Below are positions 35,501-48,045 of a DNA stretch of 64,000 bases, piece by piece (the first letter of the stretch is position 1; every line of letters starts with the position of its first letter). The position numbers and the translations under genes are program-made. The DNA is from Stenogyne calaminthoides (lineage: Eukaryota > Streptophyta > Magnoliopsida > Lamiales > Lamiaceae). The notes under the pieces were generated by a model, which was not told the DNA's origin, searched no databases, and saw nothing but the letters and a program-made list of their open reading frames with translations. Location of the stretch: assembly GCA_037126765.1 (NCBI GenBank), contig JBBCBC010000021.1, positions 23,019,434-23,083,433 on the forward strand, read 5' to 3'.

Positions 35501-36384
35501 GATATGATTTCGTGTGCCTTAGGGTTCTGGACGAAAACAAGGCCCTTTTTATATGCTCCATAGGTTTTCGTGGGCCAGACTAGGGATCCACTAGAAGGTA
35601 TAGGGTTTGGACTTCTTCCGGACCCAAATACTCTTATGTTCAGCCCAGAACATTAATTTGGCTCGAGAACATTAATTCATCCCACTAGAAAATTAATGTT
35701 GCACTCCCGTCCTATCTCGAACCGAATCAGGGCTTCTATTAGACTTTATAATTCCCCGTGTTAAAGATATCGCGCGTCCATTAATTATTAAAACTTCTGA
35801 CTGCTTTAATTAATTAATGTCTTTTATACCTTAAGTAGTACCACTCAACCTTTGTTGTCGTACGAATTAAATCCACCTGCAGGATTTAATACGACAATCC
35901 TTTATGAGTTTCCTCAAGGGGACGTCATCATCCTGGATGTCCAGGACACGGTGCCCTAATGCCAGTAAATAGACATCATGCGAGCGATGTCACTACCCAA
36001 AATACGGAGCATGAAGAATCTATCAAGATTCTCGCCTATAGTAAATCAAAATAGTGAACAAGCACCCCACATATCTAAATACCACACTTAGGGTTAAGAA
36101 TAATAAAAGTCACCAAGACCTCTAGTTCTTCATAACAATCAGGATAGAAGAACATGTCTTATCCGTGACCCATTCAATGCGACATAGCGCACTAGTATAA
36201 ACTAATGGCCAAGACAAACCACCAACAAGTTTATACTACAACTTAAACCAATAGTTATGTCCAGAACTATCTCAGTTGTGAATACTGTTTATATCTTATA
36301 AGGAACTTGACGATGTGATCTTCTGTGTGACTACAAACCCACCACATTGTCTACAATATAAGATAAGCAGACACATAAGCAATT
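32518..36384 (-). repeat. Head-to-tail array of three 1,289-bp units
   Basis: Units start at 32518, 33807 and 35096 (TAATCCTGCTTCATG) and end before 36385. The spacing is exactly 1,289 bp both times, and the copies differ by only scattered substitutions. In minus orientation each unit holds a TATAAAAAGGGCC promoter-like box (about 32967, 34256 and 35545) followed by 5'-UTR-like sequence, so the unit resembles an LTR. However, no primer site, purine tract or coding region separates the copies. A 71-codon frame overlapping the TATA box is open in units 1 and 3 and stopped in unit 2, so it is probably not translated. Confidence 0.9.
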
Positions 36385-36968
36385 TATAAGAATGCAATAA
36401 TGTGAAAAATCATTTATTTCAGATAATAAGGAAATTGAATATACATCCACAAAAGCTCACTAAAAGTTTGCTTTACAGTATACACCAACAATTCTTCCAT
36501 CATTCTAATTTTTTTTTAAAAAGGCTCAATTTTCCTAAAACTTACAAACAAGAATACAAAATCATACATAAGTTTGGATCTAAATTCCTAATTTCACAGA
36601 GATAATGCCACTGGAACATAAGCACATATTACATACAAGAAATCCAACCAAAATCCACAATAAAAGAGGGAAACACAATAAATGAAGTAATCTACAGGTT
36701 TTCTAAGCAAATGCCTCTGCTAATTACTGAAATCAGACGCTATTAGTAGCAATTCCATAAACGAAAGAAACATCAAGAAAACAAGAAACCCACATAAATA
36801 AGGCATGAATTAAACATGTAAACCATTAAAAGCCCAAAAAAGAAAACAAATGGGACCAAATCCACCTTCCCCAATCTTGTTGTCGAATGAAAAGTGATCC
36901 GTGGCTTTCTGAATTACAGACAGGTCCCAAAACTGCAGATTTAGCCCAAAAAAAAGTAAGGGAAGTTA
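36385..36968 (-). other. Intron-like DNA downstream of the reticulon exon
   Basis: This is AT-rich and non-coding. It begins with the GTAAC donor at 36965-36969 and contains no further reticulon exon. Confidence 0.5.
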
Positions 36969-36969
36969 C

Positions 36970-37150
36970 CTGTTTAAAATAGCAGCTAATTTAGCCCATA
37001 GAAACAGAATGATAAAGAGGAGCAATAACACACTAGAGACTAATGACAACAGAGTATAACCAGATATCTCAAACACCACCCAAGAAGCCAAACTCACCAC
37101 TAAAATTCCCATTGTTACATCTTTCCTTCTCCATAGCATCACATCTGCAA
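36970..37150 (-). CDS. Reticulon-like protein, exon with the first half of the reticulon domain
   Basis: The exon is bounded by acceptor GATTGTTCAG (above 37150) and donor GTAAC (36969-36965). The 60 codons start A-D-V-M-L-W-R-R-K-D and continue through a long hydrophobic stretch to L-W-A-K. This is the conserved first membrane hairpin of plant reticulons (RTNLB family), which shape tubular endoplasmic reticulum. The second hydrophobic hairpin and the C-terminus would be in further exons, which I cannot find between here and 31350. The gene is therefore either interrupted by a very large intron reaching beyond the repeats or is truncated. Which RTNLB member it is cannot be told. Confidence 0.75.
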
Positions 37151-37531
37151 CTGAACAATCCAAAAAAAAAAAATCACAACTACGAAACTTCATAACCACA
37201 AAAATCAGATCCACTAATGCCAAATTTTTTAAGATTTTTTTTTAAAACAGAGCTAAAAAATTAACCCAAAATCACAAATTATACCACCATCACTTACAAC
37301 TCAGTACTATTTAAACCATTTCAAACTCTGTGAATCGATTCAATAGGGTAATTTACAGATACCACCACCGCTTAAAAACCTAAGATCAACCACAACTCTT
37401 ACGAAAACCCAGTAATAAAAAACACAAATTCAACCCAAAACAACAAATTATACCTCCCCAAAAACCCAAAAATTTTGAGATCCACAAAATTCGCGCAAAT
37501 CTGGATCGAAAAAACGGAGAAAATTTCTCAC

Positions 37532-37634
37532 CTGTTGAAGATCTTGTCAGGTGCAGTAAATCTAGGGTTTCAACACAGAGACAACCCAAGCCCCTCCGCA
37601 GCCACGTCTTCGAAATCGGCGACGGTGCCGACAT
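37532..37634 (-). CDS. Probable first exon of the reticulon-like gene
   Basis: ATG at 37632-37634 opens a frame (M-S-A-P-S-P-I-S-K-T) that reaches a good donor (ACAG before GTGAG, 37531-37527). The frame and phase agree with the exon at 37150-36970: the split Val codon forms G plus TT. The 34-residue N-terminus is not conserved-looking, and this exon may in part be 5'-UTR. A GC-rich stretch to about 37760 is likely the promoter-proximal region. Confidence 0.55.
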
Positions 37635-37769
37635 TTACGACTGCATCGCCGCTTTTTCGTGCGGAGGCGCTGCAGGGTGTCGGTCCTGAGCGGAAGCGGG
37701 GTTGTGATGGGCGTGACGCTAGGTCAATCGGCGGCTCTTGATGGGGTTATGAAGCTTTGAGATTTTTGA

Positions 37770-38580
37770 GATAGAGGGGCGGCGGTGCGGTGGAATTGAA
37801 ATTTTTTTTTGTTGATAATTTGAGAGAGAATTTTGGGGGAAGAGGGAGAGATGTATTTTGAAAATGATAAAAGAGGCGCACGGATTCCTCCGTTTCAAAG
37901 TTTGGTATTCCACTCCTATTTCATAACTTTTCAATTTGACATCTGTATCATATTTTAATTATTTAAAATTTGAAAAAAAATATTAAATTTAGAAAAAAAA
38001 ATCTAGTTTTTTTTATTACCTGACCCGGACTTAACCCGACCCAAGTGGTTCATGGTTCACCCGGCCCGAATAGTTCATAATTTATGGTTTATGGTTCATG
38101 ATTTAGGGTATAGAATTTAGAATTTTAAATAATTAAAACATGGGACATGTGTCAAATTTAGAGGATATGGAACATGGATGGAACACCATATTTTGACACA
38201 GAGGAATCCAACTGTAAATGAGGGTGAGAGAGGTATATCTGAGTGTAAATTGGATGTGACGTGTTTGATTGAAGTAAGAGAGACCGATTTTGGGGGTTTT
38301 TTTTAAAGAGGGTTAAATTAGTCTTTTAATTGTTAATTTTGTAGTGAATTGTAATTGGGAAAAATATTTGTATTTAACTGTTAGGGAGTGGAAAATCTTG
38401 TATTTAGATGTAATAAACTCTACATCTCATTTATTCTCTCCCACAATTAAATAACTTCAAATCATCATTTCACGTGCATCTATATCAAGTTTCTCCTCAA
38501 AAAATATAAATAATTTCAATATTATATATATTAGTAAACTATAATTTCAAAATTAGGGTTTAGAATTTTAAGATATATTA
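37770..38580. other. Intergenic DNA upstream of the reticulon-like gene
   Basis: The region is AT-rich with a few 'atggttcatg' short repeats near 38045-38110. No gene was recognised. Confidence 0.45.
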
Positions 38581-38602
38581 TTTAATTATATGTATGTATA
38601 TA

Positions 38603-38606
<4 letters not shown>

Positions 38607-38672
<66 letters not shown>
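38607..38672. repeat. (TA)n microsatellite
   Basis: A pure TA run of about 33 units. Confidence 0.95.
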
Positions 38673-38675
<3 letters not shown>

Positions 38676-38689
38676 TTAAATTAAAAAAA

Positions 38690-38855
38690 TTCGGGGCCCC
38701 GAGGGGCGGGAATGCTATCCCCGCCCCGACCTTCGAGGGAAAAAAATTCCCCATCCCCGCTCCACGGAGAATTTTCGCGGGAATTCCCTGTCCCGATTGA
38801 GGCGGATCCCCGCGGGGAACGGAAATTTCTCGCCCCGCTGCTAAGCCTAATCCAG
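38690..38855 (-). repeat. GC-rich dispersed repeat
   Basis: In minus orientation it begins TAGGCTTAGCAGCGGGGCG and contains several CCCCGC/GCGGGG words. It is related to the G-rich fragment at 31505-31600. Its base composition differs sharply from the surrounding AT-rich DNA. It has no coding capacity. Confidence 0.6.
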
Positions 38856-38918
38856 CCACACGTTCAGCTTCGCGCAACATAATGCAGCTCATTCTAAATA
38901 TATTTCGACATCAAGAAT

Positions 38919-41856
38919 GTAACACCCCAAAAATACTATGTGAATAATTATAATTCAGTTGTAATTAATTATGAGAGAACTCTATTATAATAGTGGAATT
39001 TTACTGAAATTTAAATGACAATACAAAGTATTTGATTAAGAGTAGTATCAATTAAATAAAAATTAAATGAATACATTATATATTTATTTTATGCATATGT
39101 CTTATATGTGTACATACAATTAACACACATATATAAATATTCAACGTATTATTAGGACATGAATACTAAGATGTCCTGGCCATGTACATATTACAACACC
39201 TCAACTTATAAGAAATATATTAATTAATAAAATGGGGTAAAAAGGATAAGTATAAAAACAATAGGTGGCTATTGATTAAGAAGCAAATGTGTCCTCTTAC
39301 TCCCCTAGCCTTCATTTAGATACCAAATATTCTATCTTCAAGCTTAAGTTAGAAACAAGATGAAAAGGGCGAAATATTAGGCGCTGAGAGGAAAAAGGTA
39401 TATCTTCCTTCTTTGAGTTTAGTTTCTATCTTTATTTTGTGACTTATTGACTTGATTAGAGAAGCTAATAATCTATAACTATATAATACACCTACATCTT
39501 TACCTTTTTGTTTTCCTGCCTTTTTTTCTAGCCCTTGACCTGAAATTAAAATGATCTTGATCGTTTATTTATTTTGCTTTTTAATACATGGTAGGCTGAC
39601 TATTAAATTAATTACTCACACCCCTAATTTTAATATCACCATCAAAACCGTCTGATTATGCATGATTAGTTCATACGTTACAAATCACACATCTATATAA
39701 GGAGCTTTTGCTAATAATTTTTTATTCCATCTTTTTGTGGTGAGTAACTCTTTTATTTTTTTGTATTTTTGTTTCTTCTTTTCTTCATCGTTTGACCATA
39801 TTCTTTTTTGTATCATCTTTAATTTTCTTCTTTTCGTTCATTGATTCTACTAATCTTATAATGTTATTCATTGTTTTACTGGATTTTGTAGTGGTTTAAT
39901 TGTCTTCTTGTCTTCAGATCTACGACGGTGATATTGATCGGTTTGAGTATTTCCAAACATGTTCTAAAATGACATAAGAGTTTTAGGGATGATCCAAACG
40001 ATCATTGATAGAGATTTGCCTTTGACGTATATGGTGCATAATGGTAGGCAAATCTTAAACAATCTCCGAGAATTAGTGCATTTTTTTTATTTTAAAATTT
40101 AGTCTTTATTAATGGTTCTAACATATTTCATTTCAAATATCCGCCTGATATGACACTTAATACTGAAGAGGGGAAGACAGAATAGTGGAAGGAAATAAGC
40201 AAGAGAAATAGTTATTCATCTATACTTCTAATCATCAACCTTGGATTATCTTGAATCTAAATGAATATATTAAGTTGTAGGATTTAATACTTATGAAAAT
40301 GAATAATATATGTTGTCAATTAGCATCTTTACAGTAATTCTTTACTACTATTAAGGCCGATTTGGCTAACCAATATTATTGTTATTTTTCGTTTAAAAAA
40401 TCATTTTACATACCAATTAATGTATTAATGTCATTGTATCACCCTATTAATAGTATTATCTTCTATATTCTTATATCTAAATATCAATATTATATATATA
40501 TAATATCACTGATTGCCCTTTATATTTATATCAACTTTATAAAATTTAAATTTATTCATTATACTATAATATAAATCTAACACCATACAGTAAAATTTAT
40601 AATACATAATGGGAAAAAATTAATAACATTAAATGATGAAGTTCTAAAATCATTACATGGTTGTTCAACAAATAATGAACGCATCTTAATATAAATTTAT
40701 CAAGTATGTATATATATTTGGATGTTAGAAATTTAATCAAATTCAAAATTATTTTCGATCTTAATTGTTGATTTTAAATTAATTTATTATTTTAACTTTT
40801 AAATTTGACAGAAATCATATGCCAAGGCATGATAATATGTAAATTAATATGCATTAAATATTATAAATAAAGGAAAGATTGTCTAAATAATATAATAATA
40901 AAAGTCAAGATCGATTTTTGTTATATGTATATATGTTTAAATTTTTTTATAGAAAAAAATGTTCTATACAAACTTTTATCTATAAAATTTTCAATATTAT
41001 TTATACAAATTTTATTAAATAATATGTCCATATGTTTAGGTTCTTCAATATTAACTAATTTTATCAATTAATATTTAAAATATTTGTTGATTTTATATAT
41101 ATACACCTCATAATTTGTTCTTACATTTTAATGTTAAGTATCAAAATAATGAAGTACATAAACACCATGTAATATGCCATAAACCATATAAAATCTAATT
41201 CTACAAATTAAATATTAGAAAAATGGTTTATTTTTCAAGTCTTAGCCACTAATTACTCCTAAATGATAGTCATGGAGACAAAATTTTCTGCGATAAATTT
41301 GACAATGTACTTTCTTTTTACCAATTTTGAAGCAGTACACACATCTATATAAATTATTTAATTTTTAATTATCCAACATAACAAAACACTTAATATTAAT
41401 TTTATATGCATATGTTTATATTTTGACTGTTGATGATTCTGAATTGTGTCTCCATGTAATTTTTTGTTTATTTGCTTATTTGATGATTATGATATTTTTC
41501 CAGTTTATTGGTTCGGATTGATTTGTTGTTTCCGTCGAATTTGGGATTAAAATTCCACCGTGTTTAGCTTTTTAAGTGCAAAAGTTTGTATATGTTCATC
41601 TACATTCTATTGCGTTGACGTTCTTAGCGATTTTCCTTAAGAGTGTTTCAAGATTTTTTTTACAATTTTCAGCGACATTCGCCAAATCTTTCGGTAGCAT
41701 TGGTGTGACTATTCTGTTGATTTGGGTCAAGTTTGCTTTAGCCACTATTTTATAAGGCCATATTTTGATGGAGATTAGTTTTTTCAGTCCAATTTTTTGG
41801 GTATAAACTTAAATTAAAGATTTGTAATAGATGTTAAATGTAATTGAAAAATTGTA
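38919..41856. other. AT-rich gene-free DNA
   Basis: TGTAACACCCC at 38919 resembles the start of some plant gypsy LTRs, but no partner or end was found. The rest shows no supported gene, although intron-like T-rich stretches are common (39720-39930). Confidence 0.4.
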
Positions 41857-41997
41857 CTACCTCCGTCGCGATTGAATGTCGCCTTTACTTTTTATACGCT
41901 TTTTTGCGAGCGAGTTTTGTATTAGTAATTGAAATGATAAAGTGACTTTTAAGGAGGGGTATCATAGATGAGAGGCTCCAATTCTGGACGGAGGGAA
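41857..41997. mobile_element. Stowaway-like MITE
   Basis: It begins CTACCTCCGTC and ends GGACGGAGGGAA with TA on both sides (41855-41856 and 41998-41999), about 141 bp. Terminal inversion, size and TA duplication match Stowaway MITEs. Confidence 0.75.
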
Positions 41998-41999
41998 TA

Positions 42000-44022
42000 T
42001 AACATATTGAATAATTTTTCGTATCTGTTTTATCATACAATATCTTGGAGTGTAATATATTATTTTGGAATACATATATATGAATATTATTTATTAGACA
42101 GACGCGCAAGTGAAATAAATTATTTACACGTTTAGAGATGATTTTTGGAGGCAATATGTTACTAAGTGGATTGTAATTTTTAAGCTAAATAAGCTAGTTG
42201 ACCTCTCAATTGAAATCTTATAGATTAGATTTGTTTAATTGTAATTATTTTCAATTAACATGCTCTATTAGTATAACAATTGTGTAGCATATGTTCAAGG
42301 AGTTTTTAGTTATGATTTAATATATATTTCGTGTAGTAGTTATGCCAAATTTAAGAATGGATACACTTAATTTCATCTTTGGACGATGTTTTTTTTTAAC
42401 CATTTATGCGTAAATTTGTGTTTCCAATTCCAACACAAAAATTGATATTTTTTTTGTGATTAATTTGCCACGTGGATAGGAGATTTTGGTTCTTTAGATA
42501 CTAAGAAAATATGCATGTGGCACTTGGTTGGTTGTGTCCTTGAAAAGAACAGACAAGTACACAATTTGATCACCAAAATGGATGTTGGTTGGTGTTGGTG
42601 AGTCCAAAAGAGAAGTCTTACTATTTTTTCCTATATAGTTACTCACTTTCATAACTTGGTTAATTGTAAGTTTTGCATTAAACTGTTCCAATTATACAAT
42701 AACTATTCAATTGGAGGAATATGTCTTATGAACAAAATTTCAATGTTCATAAATCACTGTTCATGCGAAAAATAAGTCAAAGTGAAATAATAATATAATA
42801 AATGATTTTGATTTAGAACACTTTAATCTCGCAAACTCTCTGTCCTCTTTTAATAACAGTGTCTGCTCAATATTTTCTAAAATCTCTAAATAAAGTGGAA
42901 ATTAGTCGATGAATAAATTTTAATATTTATAATTAATTGTGTCTTTCTAAAAAGATATTCTTTGATAGTATCAAGATCCTTTTCATCTTATACAAGGTAA
43001 TCAAGATTTTCTGGTAGCATCGACATTTAGTCTTGCATTTGTTGGAGTTCTATTCGATGTCGTCTTTGTTCAAGAAATAATCAATTCTTTCCAGTTTCGT
43101 CGGATATGATATTTCAGAGTTTCATCTATTATTTTCAGCGAAATAACCTTTGTAATTGTAATTGAAACATCATTGGAATCATCTATATTTTATTCGCTTT
43201 GTAATTGAAAGTAGTCAAGAGCAATGCAAAATTTCCACAATATTTTCATCATTTTCATTATTGTTTATATAAATAATTTTAAAACATTACATTGTCTACA
43301 TTATATATTTTTATTAGCAAAATGTCTAATTACATTTATACTATAAGTTTGTTAGTGATATATAATTATTTTCCAAGATTTCTATTTTATGCATCTCATC
43401 CTCTAATACTAATTTGATTTTTGGGTGACTTCAATCAAGCAACTCATTATGAAATGAATTATTTAATAAGAATACAAAGTAAATTAATTGCAATTTATCA
43501 TTAATTATCTATAATGATTGAAGAGATATTTATTTGATTATTTATGTTTAATAGCTAATACATAACATTATTTCTGATTGCTATCGTTAGATATGTAATT
43601 AAAACGAGTAAGATATTACAATTTAATGGATAAATTGTATAATTATTTTTATTAAAAGAGGATTTGTTCGATTATTTACTTTTTAGTGAATTAAATTGAT
43701 GTGTTACAATATATAAGAATAGTTATTCTGAGATTAATTATATTAAAGTTTAGACTAATTTGTTGTAAATTTCATTATTTATGCCTAAGTTGTAGTTAGT
43801 CTAATATAATGTGTATGATTTTGTGTTCATGACTTTTTGTCAAAATTCCTTTAGAATATGTATATTAATTCATTTTCAACCTACCTTCATTTAATTGTTT
43901 AATTAAATGATGTCGTAATACTATTTTATACCAATTTTAGAGCACTGATTTTTTTTTTTTTGAAACAAGAGCACTAATTTTAGAGCACTAATTGTTTATA
44001 TAAATAATTTTAAAACACTAAA
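42000..44022. other. AT-rich gene-free DNA left of the 14-kb element
   Basis: There is no gene. The phrase 'ttgtttatataaataattttaaaaca' occurs at both 43262 and 43991, showing small-scale duplication next to the insertion site. Confidence 0.45.
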
Positions 44023-44027
44023 TTATC
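44023..44027. repeat. Target-site duplication TTATC (left copy)
   Basis: TTATC is repeated exactly at 58230-58234, on the other side of the 14.2-kb element. Confidence 0.92.
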
Positions 44028-45864
44028 TGTTGGTCCCGGTGCTAACGAGTCTCACACGTGTATGGGGGGGAATACACGTGTTCAGTGATTTTTAAAACTT
44101 TTCTTTAACTGAGGTCAGATGGGTCAGGTTATCCTGATAATTTTGCCCTGAGAAGCACGGATTGCCCTGAGTCAAAGTCTACTGAGACAATGATCCTGAG
44201 CTGCTTTCAGAAGCTTCAGATTAGCCCAACTGATCCTGAATTTATCAGAGATCCTGAGGAGCTTGGATCAGATAATTATCTTACTGAACACTCAGTAGAG
44301 TTAGTTCAGTTTGGTAACTATCTGTTCTAGCTACTCAAGTGTGCGGAATGGTTGGCCCTAAGTTTATACTCGTTTTAGCTTTGCTGAAATATCTTATTCC
44401 TTTAATAAAACAGTGATTAAGGATGTGATCAATTTGATGCAAGTTCAGTGGATTGGTTCCAACTGAATATCAGTGAAATATGCTTTCAGTGAAAAACATG
44501 CAAACGTATAATAATGCAAAGATGTGAAAGCAAAACAACACAGCAATTATAGTGGTTCAGAGACTCAAGCTCCTACGTCAACTCTCTCTGATCTTCAGAG
44601 AAATTCCTTAACCACTTCCTAAAGCTTTCAGGCTAACTCACTGTAGCTTACTCACTTTTCTACCTGGAGTTTTCTGGCTGACTCACTGCAGCTTACTAAC
44701 TCAAACACATACAAGTGTTCAGGCTACCACAAGTAGCTTACTAACTCTTTTCTAGAATTTTCTGGCTAACTCACTGTAGCTTACTCACTCTTTACAACTC
44801 TAACTCACCAACAAAACACACACAAACTACCTTAACAAAGGATTTGGGTTTTGAGTTGGTTTCCAACTAGGGTGAGATATCCTTTACAATAAGAACTAAT
44901 GCAAAGGCTAGGATATCTCTTCTAGTGCTTTGGATATATCTATCAATCTAGGCTTAGAATAGTGAGCTCTCTCCAATGTGAAACACTTGGGAAATTCTAA
45001 GTTTTTCGAGTGCTTCAATTTGCAATAATACGAATGAGCTCTTGAGTTGCTTTGAAATTTCCCGTAACCTCTCAATGTAAAGGGTCACTGGTATTTATAG
45101 GCAACTTCACCAAGGTCACTCTTTGAAAACTATCCGTTGGAAGAGATAGCTTTATGAGTTTCCTCTTCTGTGTTTGATTGAACGACTATTTTTAGGGTTT
45201 GAACACTCCCTTGCATGTTTTAGGAAATATGCAGTCATGTAGCCAATCACCAATTTTTGTAGTCTGGAACTTAGTACTACTGACATAATTCAGGTCTCCT
45301 CGCTTTTCGATTATCGAGTGAAGTCTGATGTTGTCTTCCTCTGGATTGGTTCTTGTCTTCATGAATGTAGACAAAAAAAACGGCTCTTTTTGGTCAATCT
45401 CTCTGAATGAGACAACCTTAAACAACACTTAGACTTAGTTCCTTTTGTTCTGCACTAGAATGTTTTGGGCAATATCTACTTTTCTGAACATGTGCCTTTT
45501 TCTCAGTTTTGTAGTCTTCAGATAGATATTATTCAGTGCCTCTGAACATTTAGGTTATACAAAGTATTCAAGATCTTCTTGAGTCTTGATAATTCTTGAG
45601 TCTTCATGTCTTCAAAGAACTTCATCGAGTCTTGATGTCTTTCAACAACTTCTTGAGTCTTGATGTCTTCGCCATTTCTTCGAGTCCTTAGTGTCTTCAG
45701 GATCTAACCTGATTTATATCTGCTAACTATACATTGTGCAGATATCTTCCTGAACCAATCTATGCTGAAACCTGACTCAGACTATCAAGATTATCCTGAA
45801 CATGTCATACTCAGGGGTTTTTGGGATCTAATCAAAACTTCTTTATTAAATTCATCTCCCAACA
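44028..45864 (-). repeat. 3' LTR of the 14.2-kb element
   Basis: It begins (plus) TGTTGGTCCCGG and ends CTCCCAACA. It is almost identical to the other LTR up to about 45290. The stretch 45290-45710 then differs strongly, mostly where the other LTR has CAGTG or ACTGAG. The TATA box is reverse of 45090-45101. Confidence 0.93.
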
Positions 45865-45880
45865 ATTTCCCCATTTTTGA
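45865..45880 (-). promoter_or_regulatory. Polypurine tract of the 14.2-kb element
   Basis: In minus orientation AAAAATGGGGAAAT directly precedes the LTR start TGTTGGGAG. Confidence 0.85.
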
Positions 45881-46578
45881 TGATGCCAAAACCATCTTGT
45901 TACATTTAAGAAACCCTAACCTATCCTTAGGTTTCAGTTTATCTATTACAAACCAAAAATGGTATTTCACCCAACAATTTTCTAAACAATCTGGCATATC
46001 AAGTAATTAAAGACATGTAAAAAGATAATGAGATATTATCTTTTGAGCATATAGATAAAATTTTCATTGATATAGGATAAGAGTTACAGATTACAATGAA
46101 AATCAAAAATAAATCAGAAGAACAAAGTCTTCAGTCTTCTTCCACTTCATCCTCTGGCACTTCCAGGTTGAACATCCCGTAGTATCTCTTCTTCGCCATC
46201 CCTTGCCTTGATGATGTCGGGTTGTTTCTGTTAGGCCTAGCCGGATGGCATACTTTGGCTATTTTTTTTCTTGGCCGCTTCATTCACATAGTCATTCTCA
46301 AACCTAGGAGCTGGGTATATATATGGACCAGGGGCTACTATCTGCGTGTTTCTTTCATCTGCCATGTTGATCCAACTTTGCAGGTATTTAGGATAGAATG
46401 TCAGTAAGTACTCAATGAAGGCTTCATTCTTATCTGAGCTGCTCCCCCTCCATTATCTCAGAATCTCATAATAGAACCGTAAGGTTCTCTTGATCTCTTC
46501 CCATGCATCATTGAATCAGATAGGCATCCACTTGTCAATGTCGCGCCACTTCGAGTCTTTTTCAGACTCTCCTTTTGC

Positions 46579-48045
46579 TTAGAAACTTTTTGAATCCACC
46601 TCTTCTCTTATGTTCTTCTTTTTTTCTTCTTTTTCGATCGAGGAGCACCGAATCTTCAAGTAGCGCTTCTTTTTTCGCTTTTCAATTTCAGGGGCCTTCA
46701 GAGTCTTCTTGGTATCAAAAGTCTCTGGTTGAGTTTCAGTTTCCTTTTCTGGTTCTCTATCTGATTCTTCAAAATCCATAATCAGCTTCCTCTGAGTAGG
46801 TTTAGCTACCTTTGCTCTTTTCTTCTTTTCAGTTTCAACAAAGGCAACTGCTTTTCTCTTTTCTGGTCTGGCTTGTTCTTCTTCTGCCTTGCTTGTTTCA
46901 ACCATCCTTCTATCACTCATTTTCTCACTAATTACTTCCTGAATGGTTTGCTCAGATGCTTGAGTGAAGATAGGTTTTTCTGCTTCATTGAACTTCAGTT
47001 TCTCAGTGGCTTCAATCTCACTTAAGGCATCCACAATTTTCTTTCCTTCAGCTTCTTTTTGAGTCTTTCTCTCCAAGGTTTGTGCCAACAACTCACTTAA
47101 TTTGCCACCAGGCCTTTCCCCCTTTTTGGCACCATACCTTGGGAGTAGTTGAGTCAATGCAGTATCCATATAGTATTGCTCCTTGCTCATATCTTGCAAG
47201 ACCGCCTCGCCAACCCGATCATGCTCATCTTCTAGCCTCATCATGTAGTTTTTGGCCATTGAGAACTCATCCGAAAGAGGAGCAAAATGCTTTGAGAAGA
47301 CATCATGCATCATCTCTGTCATCTTGGTCATGAGCAGAGAGCCCATTTCCTCAACAGCTGTTTTGATCATCAGATCATTCTTCTCAATCAGCTTGGCTTC
47401 AAGATAGGCAGTTCTTTCTTGATACATCTGCTTCATGTTGGCATTAAGCTCTGTATGTACTCCATCAATCTTTCCATCTAATGTAGCTAATTTATTTGAT
47501 AGAGTTGTTTGAAGCGTATCAGATGATGAACTCATGTTCTCTATTTTCTGATTTTGAGTAGCCAGGACTAACTCCATCTGAGTCATCTTGTCTGTGAGAA
47601 TTGTTTGCAGCATGCCTGATGAAGAGCTTAGATTCTCAAGTTTTTGAGATTGAGATTGACTTGCCAGTATCTCTTTCATCCTTAGCTCTATCTTCTTTAA
47701 CTCATCCAGGATTGGTGTGAGATCAACCACTGGAGTTTGTAAAACATTTTCCAACTGAACTGGGTGCTCCAACTGAGCCTCAGTCTGCATATCATAAACA
47801 TCAGATTTAAATCTAGGTACTTGAAAGAACCGGCATAATGTATAATGTGCAAAAAGTACCAAGAATGCTAACTTCGGGCCGAGGTTATCGATATCGATTG
47901 GTTCAAGATCGATATCTGTCCCCATCGACTCTCGGTTTCCTTCTCTTTCAAGATTCGCCCGAGGTTCCTTCTCCTTCTCGATTTCTTTTTCTCGCATCAT
48001 CTCCCTTGTCCTTATCTTTGTTTTGATCATGAGAGCTGGAAGCAT
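46579..48045 (-). CDS. Coiled-coil protein, C-terminal part of the extra (env-like position) region
   Basis: This is a long open frame (488 codons) lying between pol and the 3' LTR. From about residue 90 it is rich in Glu, Lys, Leu, Met and Gln with heptad-like spacing, which suggests a coiled coil. Residues 132-158 and 164-190 are a tandem 32-residue repeat (Q-x-Q-K-L/I-E-N-L/M-S-S-S-S). The C-terminal third is very basic and acidic (K-K-R, E-E-R runs). The first 85 or so residues fall in a CG-rich, frameshifted patch and may not be the native start. I see no clear membrane segment or signal peptide, so calling it an envelope protein would go too far. By position it corresponds to the extra region known in Sireviruses. 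Confidence 0.6.
   Translation of the reverse strand: MLPALMIKTKIRTREMMREKEIEKEKEPRANLEREGNRESMGTDIDLEPIDIDNLGPKLAFLVLFAHYTLCRFFQVPRFKSDVYDMQTEAQLEHPVQLENVLQTPVVDLTPILDELKKIELRMKEILASQSQSQKLENLSSSSGMLQTILTDKMTQMELVLATQNQKIENMSSSSDTLQTTLSNKLATLDGKIDGVHTELNANMKQMYQERTAYLEAKLIEKNDLMIKTAVEEMGSLLMTKMTEMMHDVFSKHFAPLSDEFSMAKNYMMRLEDEHDRVGEAVLQDMSKEQYYMDTALTQLLPRYGAKKGERPGGKLSELLAQTLERKTQKEAEGKKIVDALSEIEATEKLKFNEAEKPIFTQASEQTIQEVISEKMSDRRMVETSKAEEEQARPEKRKAVAFVETEKKKRAKVAKPTQRKLIMDFEESDREPEKETETQPETFDTKKTLKAPEIEKRKKKRYLKIRCSSIEKEEKKKNIREEVDSKSF

Noticed and set aside
38919..38935. TGTAACACCCC as a gypsy LTR start
   Set aside because: No matching LTR end, duplication, primer site or gypsy coding sequence could be found, so one short motif is not enough.
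40362..40574. 70-codon hydrophobic frame
   Set aside because: It is AT-driven low-complexity sequence (Ile, Tyr, Phe, Lys) without splice or promoter context.
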